From: Collinsella sp.
GTDB taxonomy: Bacteria; Actinomycetota; Coriobacteriia; Coriobacteriales; Coriobacteriaceae
Length of the DNA stretch: 64,000 nt
Direction: 5' to 3'
Assembly (NCBI GenBank): GCA_019414345.1
Contig: DXMF01000013.1
Coordinates: 1-64,000 of the forward strand
Part shown: piece after piece, positions 32,228 through 42,000 of the stretch
Numbering within the stretch: position 1 is the stretch's first letter
Layout of the letters: each line of letters opens with the position of its first letter
Notes under the pieces: generated by a model
What the model was told of the DNA's origin: nothing
What the model saw: the letters and a program-made list of their open reading frames with translations, nothing else
Database searches by the model: none
Program-made: the position numbers and the translations under genes

Positions 32228-33433
32228 ATGAGCGGACTGATTATCGATAGCGAAGCCTGTATCGGCTGCGGTCGCTGCGTTCGCGCCTGCGCCTCGGGCG
32301 GCATTGTGGTGGAGGGCGAGCGTCCCAACCGATGCGCCCGCGTAACCGACGGCTGTATCCTATGCGGTGGGTGCGTCGACGCCTGCCCTGTCAACGCTAT
32401 CTCGATCGAGTGTGACGAGGCCGCTGGTGCGGTGGACCTTGATGCATATCGAGACATTTGGGTCTTCGTGCAGACCGACGAGCACGATACGGTGACTCCC
32501 GTTGCCTATGAGCTTATGGGCAAGGGGCGCGAGCTTGCCGATGCTCGCGGCTGCCGTCTGGTGGCACTGGTCGGCATGAGCCCCGAGGGCTCGCTCGGGG
32601 ACCTGGAGCATCTGGTTTGCGCGGGCGCCGACGAAGTCCTGGCCTGTCGCGACGAGCGCCTGCGCCAAAACGATGCGGAGGTCTACGCCCGCTTGATCTG
32701 CGATTTGGTAGCCGAACGCAAACCCGAGGCCATCCTATACGGTGCGACCGCTTTTGGTCGCGAACTGGCACCCGGCGTTGCCGTGCGTTTGCAGACGGGC
32801 CTTACGGCTGACTGCACCGTACTTTCGATGGATACAGAGACGGGACTGCTGCAACAGACGCGTCCGGCGTTTGGCGGCAACCTGATGGCCACCATCATTT
32901 GCCCCAACCACCGTCCGCAGATGGCAACGGTGCGCCCCGGTATCTTTAAGGCTCCCGACTTCGACTACGGCCGCTCTGGCACGATCACCCAGATATCGCT
33001 TGCGGATGATGCTAAGGCTCGTGTCGAGATCTCGATTCCCGCCGAGGAGTGGGGACAGCAGCCCTCGATCGCCAATGCCGAGCGCCTGGTCGTGGTGGGT
33101 CGCGGCATTGGTTCCAAGAAAAACCTGCCGTTGATGCGAAGGCTCGCCGAGGCTCTGGGTGCCGAGCTTGGTTGCACGCGTCCCGTCGTGGAGGCGGGTT
33201 GGCTGGAGTATCGCCACCAGATTGGCCAGACGGGCGTATCGGTTTCGCCCAGGCTTCTCGTGAGTATCGGTGTTTCGGGCGCCATCCAACATCTTGCCGG
33301 CATCGGTGGGGCGGAGTGCATCATCGCCATCAACGAGGACCCGGATGCCCCCATTTTCGGTGCTGCCCAGTACAAGGTTGTTGGGGATGCCGTCGAGGTC
33401 GTCGAGGAGCTGCTGGCCCAGCTTGAGCGCTAG
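32228..33433 (+). CDS. etfA: Electron transfer flavoprotein alpha subunit with ferredoxin domain
   Basis: A 401-residue EtfA with an N-terminal two-cluster ferredoxin region. Cys11, 14, 17, 21 and Cys43, 46, 49, 53 form two CxxCxxCx3C sets suited to [4Fe-4S] clusters. The remainder carries the Etf alpha FAD-binding fold (LVVVGRGIGSKKNL, TGVSVSPRLLVSIGVSGAIQH, INEDPDAPIF). Bifurcating Etf proteins of the LctC type have this extra ferredoxin module. Its ATG immediately follows the etfB stop. The 3' end overlaps the HD gene on the other strand by 4 nt. Confidence 0.92.
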   Translation: MSGLIIDSEACIGCGRCVRACASGGIVVEGERPNRCARVTDGCILCGGCVDACPVNAISIECDEAAGAVDLDAYRDIWVFVQTDEHDTVTPVAYELMGKGRELADARGCRLVALVGMSPEGSLGDLEHLVCAGADEVLACRDERLRQNDAEVYARLICDLVAERKPEAILYGATAFGRELAPGVAVRLQTGLTADCTVLSMDTETGLLQQTRPAFGGNLMATIICPNHRPQMATVRPGIFKAPDFDYGRSGTITQISLADDAKARVEISIPAEEWGQQPSIANAERLVVVGRGIGSKKNLPLMRRLAEALGAELGCTRPVVEAGWLEYRHQIGQTGVSVSPRLLVSIGVSGAIQHLAGIGGAECIIAINEDPDAPIFGAAQYKVVGDAVEVVEELLAQLER

Positions 33434-34242
33434 GCGCGCGCCAGCCAGTCGCGCATCTCGTCCTTTAGGCGGCTCCAAGTTGCCTGCGTGGCGGGGTCGG
33501 TAAAGGGCCGCGTAATGCCAAAGGGCGCGTCGAGCAGGCGGTGGATATCGCCCTGTTCGCGCGCCAGCGCGCGGCTTGCTGGATAGACGAGCTCAAACAT
33601 AAAGCAGATAAGCCCCACCAAGAAGTCGGCGGGCTCATCGCGCTCATCGCGTGCGACGCAGCGGTGCTCGTCAAAGGCGGCAAGTGTCGGCGACGAGAAA
33701 CGGCTGCCGAGAAACGTCTTCTCGTCCACCTTGAGGATAGTGTCGACAGTGCTGTCGGCGATGGTGCGCATAATGTCGATCTTGTCGCCATCGCGCACGA
33801 TATCGCAGAAGCTCCGCGTGCGCTCGTCGAGCTGCGCGGGTAGACGGAAATCGCTGTGATAGGCAATGCTCGCTCGGATGAGCTCATCTTCTGCCGGGTC
33901 ATCGATAAAGTCGCGGATGCTCGTTACGGCGGGTGCATCGGCGGGATTCTCGCCAAAGAGGACCTCGATGCCCAGCGCCGCATGGCTCATGCTCTCGGCG
34001 TCCTTAAAGGTGTCCCAGCGTCGCAGCTGCTCAAAGCGGCCCATATCGTGTAGCAGGCCGCAAAGCCATGCCAGGTCAATATCTTCTGACGACCAGCCCT
34101 GCTCGCGCGCTACGGCATCGCATGCCTCGGCCACGTGGTACGTATGCTCGATTTTGAGCGCGATGCGTGGGTTGGTGGCGTCGTAGGCATCGGTGTAGCT
34201 TTTGAAGGCCGCGCGCGCCCGGTCTCGATCGATAGCTGTCAT
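33430..34242 (-). CDS. HD-domain metal-dependent phosphohydrolase
   Basis: A 270-residue HD-superfamily protein. Metal ligands are visible at His33/His36 (EHTYHVAEA) and the H65-D66 doublet (GLLHDMGRF), with further Asp/His in AYHSDF and DGDKID. Members hydrolyse nucleotides or cyclic nucleotides, but the substrate is not readable. Translation ends convergently, overlapping the last 4 nt of etfA. It is divergent from azlC, so it is probably expressed on its own. Confidence 0.82.
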   Translation of the reverse strand: MTAIDRDRARAAFKSYTDAYDATNPRIALKIEHTYHVAEACDAVAREQGWSSEDIDLAWLCGLLHDMGRFEQLRRWDTFKDAESMSHAALGIEVLFGENPADAPAVTSIRDFIDDPAEDELIRASIAYHSDFRLPAQLDERTRSFCDIVRDGDKIDIMRTIADSTVDTILKVDEKTFLGSRFSSPTLAAFDEHRCVARDERDEPADFLVGLICFMFELVYPASRALAREQGDIHRLLDAPFGITRPFTDPATQATWSRLKDEMRDWLARA

Positions 34243-34368
34243 AATGACTTCCTAAAAAGTTGTGTCTTTCGATCCGGTGGCAATTGTAGGTGAACTCGGT
34301 TGCTGCCGGATGATGATTCTGCCGTGTCGCTACATGCGGCTCGGAGACCTTGTCAGGATGAGAAACGT

Positions 34369-35061
34369 ATGGTGCTCAAAATCGTTAGAACCGTCTGGCC
34401 AGTGATGCTTACCTATGTTGCAATAGGCGCGCCGTGCGGAATGATCATGGGGCAGACGGGAATGGAGCCCTGGATGGTCTTTGCTCTAAGCAGTACGTTT
34501 GTGACGGGCAGCGGCCAGTTTATGATCTGCAACCTGTGGCTGGCGGGTGTGCCTGCAGCATCGATCGTCGCGAGCGTCGCCGCCATCTCATCGCGCTTTG
34601 CGCTTTACTCGGCATCGATCGCACCGCATCTGAGGGGTGCCTCGAAGCGTCAGACGCTGGCTGTTGCCGCGACACTTACCGAGGAGGCATATGGCATCTC
34701 GCTTGCCAAGTTGGTTGAAGGGGAGGATTGGGGCCCGCGCGAGTCCTTTGTGCTCAACGTAATCCTCATCGCAACATGGGGCGTTTCGTGTACGATGGGC
34801 GCCATCGTCGGCGCCGTTGTCGATGTTCCCACCGCCATTGCAGCCTTTGTCTGCACCTCGCTCTTTATCTGCCTGCTCTTTTCGCAGCGGCTGTCGCGCG
34901 GTAACGTTGTCGCGGCGGTTTCGGGCGCGGTGTCCGTCGCCGTATGCAAGTTCTTGGGCCTCGCGAATATTGCCGTGCCGGCAAGCGTCGTGGTCGGCAT
35001 TGCCATTGCGCTGGCGTGCGATGCTGTATTTGACGGAAGAGGTGCCCGCGATGCCCGCTAA
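34369..35061 (+). CDS. azlC: Branched-chain amino acid exporter large subunit AzlC
   Basis: A 230-residue membrane protein of the AzlC family, which with AzlD exports branched-chain amino acids and analogues. Conserved family stretches include AIGAPCGMIMGQTGM, STFVTGSGQFMICNLWLAG and ALYSASIAPHLRG, with TLTEEAYGI following. Several transmembrane helices are evident. ATG 34369 follows AGGA; an earlier start at 34300 lacks a ribosome-binding site and adds hydrophilic residues. AzlD overlaps the end by 11 nt. Confidence 0.85.
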   Translation: MVLKIVRTVWPVMLTYVAIGAPCGMIMGQTGMEPWMVFALSSTFVTGSGQFMICNLWLAGVPAASIVASVAAISSRFALYSASIAPHLRGASKRQTLAVAATLTEEAYGISLAKLVEGEDWGPRESFVLNVILIATWGVSCTMGAIVGAVVDVPTAIAAFVCTSLFICLLFSQRLSRGNVVAAVSGAVSVAVCKFLGLANIAVPASVVVGIAIALACDAVFDGRGARDAR

Positions 35062-35374
35062 CGAGTTCTTGGTTCTGTGGCTGTCGTCGTGGGCTGCTAT
35101 CGCGTTCTTTCGCATCGCGCCGGCGTTCGCCTTGCGCGGGCGGACCCTGTCGTCCCGCATTACCGAGGCCCTGGGCTATATCCCGCCCGCTGCCTTTGCC
35201 GCGCTGGTCGCCAACGACTTGGTGAACCCCGGTGCGTTCGACGCGGGACTCTGGCCTGCCTTGGTTCCCTGGATTGCGGCCACCGGCGTCGTGGCGGTGG
35301 CAATCAAGACAAAGTCGATGTTGTGGTGCTGCGTTTCGGGCATCGTGTTCTATATCGTTTTGAGCCTCGTATAG
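35051..35374 (+). CDS. azlD: AzlD-family small transporter subunit
   Basis: A 107-residue protein with three or four hydrophobic segments and the AzlD-type ALGYIPPAAFAALVANDL stretch. It overlaps azlC by 11 nt with the ATG at 35051, so the two subunits are translationally coupled and presumably work together in amino-acid export. A longer in-frame reading from 34817 runs through azlC in another frame and is spurious. Confidence 0.83.
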   Translation: MPANEFLVLWLSSWAAIAFFRIAPAFALRGRTLSSRITEALGYIPPAAFAALVANDLVNPGAFDAGLWPALVPWIAATGVVAVAIKTKSMLWCCVSGIVFYIVLSLV

Positions 35375-35515
35375 GAGCAGGACGCGTTATCGTCCCGGCC
35401 TAACGAATCGAATTTCTCACCGAGGCGGTCTGCTTCTTCTGGTACCATGGTCAAACTTTACTGTAGCAAAGCGTGACGTGGGCTTTTGTTCTGCGTCAGC
35501 GGAAATGGGGGTTTC

Positions 35516-36538
35516 ATGGCACAGGAAGCGACCGCCAGCGAGCAAAAGAAATTCAAGGTACCGCGCATCCCGGGCGACATCATGATCTATCCGATGATCG
35601 TCGGCCTTTTGCTCAATACCTTCTGCCCGCAGGTCTTTGAGGTCGGCGGTTTCTTTACGGCTGCCTGCCGCGGCGGCTCCAACACCATCGTTGCCGCGAT
35701 CTTGCTGTTCGTGGGCGCCGGCATCAGCTTTAAGTCCACGCCGGGCGCCATCAAGACCGGCATCGTCGTGCTGATTCCTAAGCTTGTAGTGGCAGCCGCG
35801 CTGGGTCTGGGCGTCGCGTACTTCTTTAACGATAACTTTTTAGGCCTGAGCTCGGTTTCCATCATCGGCGGCATTACGTTTTGCAACATGGCGCTCTATA
35901 CGGGCATCATGGGCGAGTTCGGCGATGAGTCCGAGCAGGGCGCTGTCGGTATCCTGTTCTTTACGGCCGGCCCCGCCGTCACGATGATCATCCTTGGTGT
36001 TTCGGGTCTCGCCAACATCCCCGTCGGCACCATCATCGGATCCATCCTGCCGCTTGTTATCGGCATGGTCCTGGGCAACTTGTTCCCGTTTATCAAGAAC
36101 CTGTTGGTTCCCGGCGCCAATCCCGCGATCGCTGTAATTGGTTTTCAGCTCGGTGCGTCCATGAGCCTTTCGAGCTTCATCGCCGGTGGCATTTCGGGCA
36201 TCCTGCTGGGCCTCATCACGCTCTTTATCGTCGGTCCCATTACCTTTGCCTTCGAGCGCCTGTGTGGCGGCAATGGTAAGGCGGCTGTGGCATGTTCCAC
36301 CATTGCCGGCACGGCCATGACCACGCCGGTCGCCCTCGCCGAGGTCGCTCCGCGCTATGCCGAGCTTGCGCCCACCGCGTATGCGCAGATCGCCACTGCC
36401 GTCATCATCACGGCAATCATGGCCCCGATTCTGACCGGCTGGGTCGATAAGAAGTTCTGCCAGGGCAAGGAAGACCTGTCGCCTGCCGGTGTCGAGGCCA
36501 TCGAAGAGGCTGTCGCGACCGACATCGATGGCGAGTAG
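35516..36538 (+). CDS. 2-keto-3-deoxygluconate permease family transporter
   Basis: A 340-residue integral membrane protein of the KdgT family. Landmark stretches are IPGDIMIYPMIVGLLLNTFCPQV, FFTAACRGGSNTIVAAILLFVGAGI and IAGTAMTTPVALAEVAP. About ten transmembrane segments are expected. KdgT is a proton symporter for 2-keto-3-deoxygluconate from pectin breakdown, but no Kdg kinase or aldolase lies nearby, so substrate and direction are open. ATG 35516 has GGGG about 5 nt upstream and was preferred over 35486. Confidence 0.83.
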   Translation: MAQEATASEQKKFKVPRIPGDIMIYPMIVGLLLNTFCPQVFEVGGFFTAACRGGSNTIVAAILLFVGAGISFKSTPGAIKTGIVVLIPKLVVAAALGLGVAYFFNDNFLGLSSVSIIGGITFCNMALYTGIMGEFGDESEQGAVGILFFTAGPAVTMIILGVSGLANIPVGTIIGSILPLVIGMVLGNLFPFIKNLLVPGANPAIAVIGFQLGASMSLSSFIAGGISGILLGLITLFIVGPITFAFERLCGGNGKAAVACSTIAGTAMTTPVALAEVAPRYAELAPTAYAQIATAVIITAIMAPILTGWVDKKFCQGKEDLSPAGVEAIEEAVATDIDGE

Positions 36539-36583
36539 CAATCGATACCCATCAATGATTCCGGCGTGCAACTCGCGCCGTTT

Positions 36584-36635
36584 GAGCGCCCGAACGAGAG
36601 CTGTCTTGCAGTGACGTTCGGGCGCTCTGCTATTA
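36584..36635 (+). terminator. Hairpin after the KdgT-type gene
   Basis: GAGCGCCCGAAC (36584-36595) and GTTCGGGCGCTC (36616-36627) pair perfectly over 12 bp and are followed by TGCTATTATT. The T-tract is imperfect, but the stem is very stable. Confidence 0.6.
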
Positions 36636-36726
36636 TTCCCCTTACCCCTGCGGAGAAAGGGGCGTTTATTGCCCAGACACGAATCGGGCGATTCTGACCA
36701 CTTGGATATTGAAGGGAGGGCGTCTA

Positions 36727-37869
36727 GTGGTTAAGGCACTCAAGATTGAGATATTCCTGCTATGCATGATTGTTCTTATCGGGCTTGCCGTACGAAGCCG
36801 TCGCTCCCTGTTCTCGAGCACCCAGCAGCTTTTGTTTAGCATGCTGGGCTACACGTCTGCTGCCTACATTTTCTTCGATATGATCTGGACGCTTTCGGAT
36901 GGTGTGGACGGCACGTTGGGCATTGCAGCCAACTGGATTTCCAACGCGGTTTCGTTTTCGCTCTTCGCCATCGCGTGTCTCATTTGGTTTATCTATTCCG
37001 AGACGATGCAAGGCTCTCACCTTGTGACCTCGCGCTATAGGGTGGTGCTTGTAACGTTGCCTACGGCTCTGGTGGTCGTGCTGGCTTTTACCAGTTACTG
37101 GACGCACGCCCTGTTCTATATCGATTCGCAGGGCGTGTATCGTCGCGGCTTTGCCTATATGATCCAGCCCATTGTCAGCTACTGTTACGTTATACATACG
37201 TCCCTGCATGCGTTTGTGCAATCTCGCAGGGTCGAGAGCCTGCAGACGAAGGCTATCTATCGAACCTTGGCATTTTTCGCCATTCCGGCCCTGGTGGGCG
37301 GTACCTTTCAGATCGTATACTCGGTGCCTGGCCTTTGTGTCGGCATAATGATTAGCATGTTGCTGCTCTATATCATCTGCCAGGAGCAGCTCATCTCGAC
37401 CGACCCGTTGACTGGCCTCAACAATCGCAACCGTTTTGAGACCTATATGCTGTCGCTCTTCTCAAATGTGGATCAGGCCGAAGATGTGTATCTGCTCATG
37501 ATGGACGCCGACGGCTTTAAGCAGATTAACGATCAGTATGGACATGTGGAGGGCGACCATGCTCTTCAGGTTGTTTCCGCAGTACTCAAGGACGTCTGTT
37601 CGCCGTCCGGCGGCTTTATTGCGCGCTATGGCGGTGATGAGTTCGTCGTACTGCAGAAGGGGGTGACGGAGCACGACATTATCCGCCTGTGTTCGGCGAT
37701 CAATAACGAGCTCTCGCGCGCCGAGACACCCTACTCGCTTCGAATGTCTATCGGCTACGCGCGCTACGGCGATGGGATCAACACGTGGCAAGAGCTTCTG
37801 CGCGCTGCCGATGCGGAGTTCTATCGCATCAAGGATGCCAAAAAGAAATCCGGCATCAAGGTTCGCTAG
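36727..37869 (+). CDS. Membrane diguanylate cyclase (GGDEF domain)
   Basis: A 380-residue protein with an N-terminal membrane region of about seven hydrophobic segments (residues 1-215) and a C-terminal GGDEF domain (about 220-380). The active-site GGDEF is intact at 302-306, preceded by the TDPLTGLNNRNRFE and DADGFKQIND signatures, so cyclic-di-GMP synthesis is expected. The inhibitory I-site RxxD that normally lies five residues before GGDEF is absent (the segment reads SPSGGFIARY). Feedback inhibition is therefore probably missing. GTG 36727 has GAAGGGAGGG 6 nt upstream. A strong terminator follows. Confidence 0.88.
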   Translation: MVKALKIEIFLLCMIVLIGLAVRSRRSLFSSTQQLLFSMLGYTSAAYIFFDMIWTLSDGVDGTLGIAANWISNAVSFSLFAIACLIWFIYSETMQGSHLVTSRYRVVLVTLPTALVVVLAFTSYWTHALFYIDSQGVYRRGFAYMIQPIVSYCYVIHTSLHAFVQSRRVESLQTKAIYRTLAFFAIPALVGGTFQIVYSVPGLCVGIMISMLLLYIICQEQLISTDPLTGLNNRNRFETYMLSLFSNVDQAEDVYLLMMDADGFKQINDQYGHVEGDHALQVVSAVLKDVCSPSGGFIARYGGDEFVVLQKGVTEHDIIRLCSAINNELSRAETPYSLRMSIGYARYGDGINTWQELLRAADAEFYRIKDAKKKSGIKVR

Positions 37870-37913
37870 AAAAAGGGGCGCACGACCGTTGCGATGGTCG
37901 TGCGCCCCTTTTT
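37870..37913. terminator. Strong bidirectional terminator
   Basis: AAAAGGGGCGCACGACC (37871-37887) pairs perfectly with GGTCGTGCGCCCCTTTT (37896-37912) around an 8-nt loop. A-rich and T-rich edges allow termination on both strands, serving the GGDEF gene. Confidence 0.88.
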
Positions 37914-38060
37914 GCGTTTGTGGGGGCCACCGGCCATAATGCCCAGGCGCGGTGCGGCAAGACGGGCGTCTGCAGCCGCGACTCGGTACGAAATCAACGA
38001 GAACCAGTGTGCTCCATTAAGCTAAAGTTTGCGAACATCCTCTCTAAAAAGGTGAACTCG

Positions 38061-38996
38061 CTAGGCTTTTTTGGGTTTGTTGACGATGATGATGCCGCCG
38101 CAGACCAACAGCAGGGCAACGATGACGGTAACGGGGCTCGTGCCAGCGCCCTCGCCGAGCAGCAGCGCGCTCAGCACCACACCAAAGACGGGGTTCATAA
38201 ACCCAAAGACCGAGACGCGGCTGACGGGGTTGACGGCAAGCAGGCGCGACCACAGCGAGTACGCGACGGCGGAAATGAGTGCCATATAAATGATGAGCGC
38301 GATGGCGGGGGCGATTTCGGTGGGGGACAACGTGCCGCCCATCAAAAACCCGATGGCGGTAAGGACCACGCCACCGACTAAAAACTGCCACCCGGCAAGC
38401 AAGACGCCGTCGTGCTCGCGCGAGAAGATGCCGATCAGGCAGGTCGATAGGGCGCCTGCAACAGTGGAAGCCAAGATAAAGCCCTCGCCGTCGAGCGTAA
38501 AGCCAAAGGTGCCGTCCGCGCCCGAAAGGTTGACGAGCGCGACGCCGGCAAAGCCCAGCGCACAGCCAAGCACCTTGGCCGTATTGAGCTTCTCGGTGTG
38601 AAATGCCAGGGCGGCAAAGAGGATTGCGAGGAAGTTGGCGCTGGCCTCGATGATGGAGCTCGACATGGCGCTGGCGCGCGAGAGGCCCAGATAGAAAAAG
38701 AAGTACTGCCCGATAGTCTGGAAGAGCGACAAGACAAAGATGGGCTTGATGTCGCGCGCTTGCGGTATGAGGGGGCGGCGTTGGGCCGCGCTCATCCCAA
38801 CGATAACCAGGGCGCCGGCAAGCGTAAAGCGTAAACCTGCAAAGAGCAGCTGCGAAGCGCTATCGTGCGCTGGGATGCTAAAGAGTGCGTAGCCGATCTT
38901 GATGCAGGGAAAGGCCGATCCCCAGAGTGCACAGCAAACAAGACAGCCCAGGATGAGTCCGGGCAGGGTGGCGAGATACGGCTTGCGGCTTTCCAT
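38061..38996 (-). CDS. EamA-family drug/metabolite exporter
   Basis: A 311-residue membrane protein with two tandem EamA repeats and about ten transmembrane helices. LGCLVCCALWGSAFPCIKIG opens the first repeat and AISAVAYSLWSRLLAVNPVSRVSVFGFMNPVFGV belongs to the second (split here for length; key residues W, S, P and N). DMT exporters move amino acids, purines or drugs, and the substrate is unknown. ATG 38996 has AGGAAGGA upstream; the longer form to 39038 is rejected. It is separated from purL by a strong terminator. Confidence 0.83.
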   Translation of the reverse strand: MESRKPYLATLPGLILGCLVCCALWGSAFPCIKIGYALFSIPAHDSASQLLFAGLRFTLAGALVIVGMSAAQRRPLIPQARDIKPIFVLSLFQTIGQYFFFYLGLSRASAMSSSIIEASANFLAILFAALAFHTEKLNTAKVLGCALGFAGVALVNLSGADGTFGFTLDGEGFILASTVAGALSTCLIGIFSREHDGVLLAGWQFLVGGVVLTAIGFLMGGTLSPTEIAPAIALIIYMALISAVAYSLWSRLLAVNPVSRVSVFGFMNPVFGVVLSALLLGEGAGTSPVTVIVALLLVCGGIIIVNKPKKA

Positions 38997-39020
38997 GATG
39001 TCCTTCCTACATGCGCGAAG

Positions 39021-39058
39021 TAAAAAAGAACCCGCCACCGGATGTGTCGGTGGCGGGT
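39021..39058 (-). terminator. Intrinsic terminator of purL
   Basis: ACCCGCCACCG (39030-39040) and CGGTGGCGGGT (39048-39058) pair perfectly around a 7-nt loop. On the minus strand a TTCTTTTTT tract follows. Confidence 0.88.
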
Positions 39059-39095
39059 GTTGTTACCCGAAGGGATTGTACCTGATGGGAAAGGT

Positions 39096-42000
39096 TTAAG
39101 CGAAGTAGGCCACGCCGCTCTCAAAGATCGGCATGAACTTATCGCCGGGGACATGCTCGGGCACGTTGCGGTACAGGTTGTCGCCGCGACGCTCGGCATG
39201 GCCCATCTTGCCCAGGACGCGGCCGTCGGGGCTCGTGATGCCCTCGATGGCGAGTGCGGAGCCGTTGGGGTTGACGGAGAGATCCATGCTGGGCTTGCCG
39301 TTCTCGCCCACGTACTGCGTGGCGACCTGGCCGTTGGCGATCAGCTGGGTGAGCACTTCGTCATTGGCGACAAAGCGGCCCTCGCCGTGGCTGATGGCGA
39401 CGGTGTAGGGGTCGTCCAGGCTGCACTGCGACAGCCACGGGGACAGGTTGGACGAGATGCGGGTGCGCACCAGACGGCTCTGATGGCGACCGATGGTGTT
39501 GAACGTAAGCGTGGGCGCATCGGGCGTGGCGTCGACGATGTCGCCATAGGGCACCAGACCGAGCTTGACCAGGGCCTGGAAGCCGTTGCAGATGCCTAGC
39601 ATCAGGCCGTCGCGGGCCTTGAGCAGGTCGCGAACTGCCTCGGTGACCTCGGGAGCGCGGAAGAACGCCGTGATGAACTTGGCAGAGCCGTCGGGCTCGT
39701 CGCCGCCCGAGAAGCCGCCGGGGATCATGACGATCTGGCTTGCACGGATGCGGCGGGCAAGCTCGTGGGTGCTCTCGGCGACGGCCTCGGGCGTGAGGTT
39801 GTTGATCACGAAGGTGTCGGCTTCGGCACCGGCTGCGCGGAAGGCACGTGCGCTGTCGTACTCACAGTTGTTGCCGGGGAACACGGGGATGATCACGCGC
39901 GGACGGGCGATCTTGGCGCCGCTGTACACGTGGATGTCCTTGGCACGGAAGTCGATGGTCTCGACCTCGGGGGTCTCGTCGGCGCTGCGGTAGGTGAAGA
40001 CGCCCTCGATGCCGCTCTCCCAGGCCTCCTGGAGCTCGGAGAGCTCGATGACCTCGGAGCCGGTGTCGATGACATAGCCCTCGACGGTGGTGCCCAGGGG
40101 CTCGACGACAACGCCGTCGGCGACCTCGGGCAGCTCGGCATCCTCGGCGAGCTCGACGATAAAGCTGCCGTAGAGCGGGGTGAAGAGGCTCTCTACGTCT
40201 ACATCATCGGCAAGCTCGATGCCGATCTGGTTACCGACGCACATCTTAAAGAGGCTCTCGGCGCCGCAGCCGTAGCCGGGCGTGGAGACGGCCAGGGCGT
40301 CGCCGGTGGCGGTGAGCGCCTCGACGGCGTCAAATGCGGCGAGAAGCTGCTGAGCATCGGGACGGTAGTCCTCGCCATAGGTGGCGGGGGCGATACGGAC
40401 AACGCGGTGCGTCAGGCCCTTGAACTCGGGGGAGACGGCGCGCGCCGCGCGGCCCACGGCGACAGCGAAGCTGATCAGGGTCGGCGGAACGTTGAGCTCG
40501 CCGGCTTCGTCCTCAAACGAGCCGCTCATGGAATCCTTACCGCCGATGGCGCCGGCACCCAGGTCGACCTGGGCCATAAGGGCGCCCAGGACGGCTGCCA
40601 TGGGCTTGCCCCAACGCTCGGCCTCGGTGCGCAGACGCTCGAAGTACTCCTGGAAGGAGAGGTAGGCGCGCTTGTGCTCAAAGCCGGCGGCAACGAGCTT
40701 GGCGATGGACTCGACCACGGACAGGTAGGCGCCCGCAAACTGGTCGGCCTCCATCAGGTAGGGGTTGAAGCCCCATGCCATAGCGCTCGCCGTGGTGGTC
40801 TCGCCGTCCACGGGGAACTTGGCGACCATGGCAGAGCTCGGAGTGAGCTGCGTCTTGCCACCAAAGGGCATGAGCACGGTCGCGGCACCGATGGTGGAGT
40901 CGAAGCGCTCGGAAAGGCCCTTGTTGGAGGCGACGTTAAGATCGGTGACAAGCGAGGTCATGCGCTCGCCGAGCGTGGTGCCGGCCCAGCTGGGCTGCCA
41001 CACGCTACGGGCGCACACGCGGGCGACCTGGTGCTTGGGTGCGCCGTTGGAGTTGAGGAACTCGCGGGACAGGTCGACGATGGCGACGCCGTTCCAGGCC
41101 ATGCGCATGCGCGGCTCGGCGGTAACCTCGGCGATAACGGTCGCCTCCAGGTTCTCCTCGGCGGCGTAGCCCATGAACTCCTCGACGTCACCGTCGGCGA
41201 CGGCGCAGGCCATGCGCTCCTGGGACTCAGAGATAGCGAGCTCGGTGCCGTCCAGGCCGTCGTACTTCTTGGTCACGGTGTCCAGGTCGACATACAGGCC
41301 GTCGGCAAGCTCGCCCACGGCGACCGAGACGCCGCCGGCGCCAAAGTCGTTGCAGCGCTTGATCAGGCGGCAGGCGTCGCCGCGGCGGAAGAGGCGCTGC
41401 AGCTTGCGCTCGACCGGGGCGTTGCCCTTCTGGACCTCGGCGCCCGAGGTCTCGATGGACTCGGTGTTCTGGGTCTTGGAGGAGCCGGTGGCACCGCCGA
41501 TGCCGTCACGGCCGGTGCGGCCGCCCAGCAGGATGATCTTGTCGGTGGGGGCGGGGCACTCGCGGCGCACGTGGTTTGCCGGGGTAGCGCCCACGACGGC
41601 GCCGACCTCCATGCGCTTGGCCACGTAGCCGGGGTGATAGAGCTCGTTGACCTGACCGGTGGCAAGGCCGATCTGGTTGCCGTAGCTGGAGTAGCCGGCG
41701 GCGGCAGTAGTCACGAGCTTGCGCTGCGGCAGCTTGCCCTCGAGCGTCTCGGAAACCGGGACGGTGGGGTCGCCGGCGCCGGTGACGCGCATGGCCTGGT
41801 ACACATAGCTGCGGCCCGAGAGCGGGTCACGGATAGCGCCGCCCACGCAGGTGGCGGCACCGCCGAAGGGCTCGATCTCGGTCGGGTGGTTGTGGGTCTC
41901 GTTCTTAAAGAGGAATAGCCAGTCCTGGTCCTCGCCATCGACATCGACCTTCACCTTGACGGTGCAGGCGTTGATCTCCTCGGACTCGTCAACATCGGTC

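Noticed and set aside
34817..35050. Extended AzlD start
   Set aside because: It runs through azlC in another frame; the ATG at 35051 is overlapped by azlC as usual for the pair.
39765..41918. A 717-residue open frame on the plus strand inside purL
   Set aside because: It lies antisense to an unmistakable purL, is Gly/Ala/Asp-rich with no family motif and results from the high third-position GC. Similar shadows occur inside hom and elp3.
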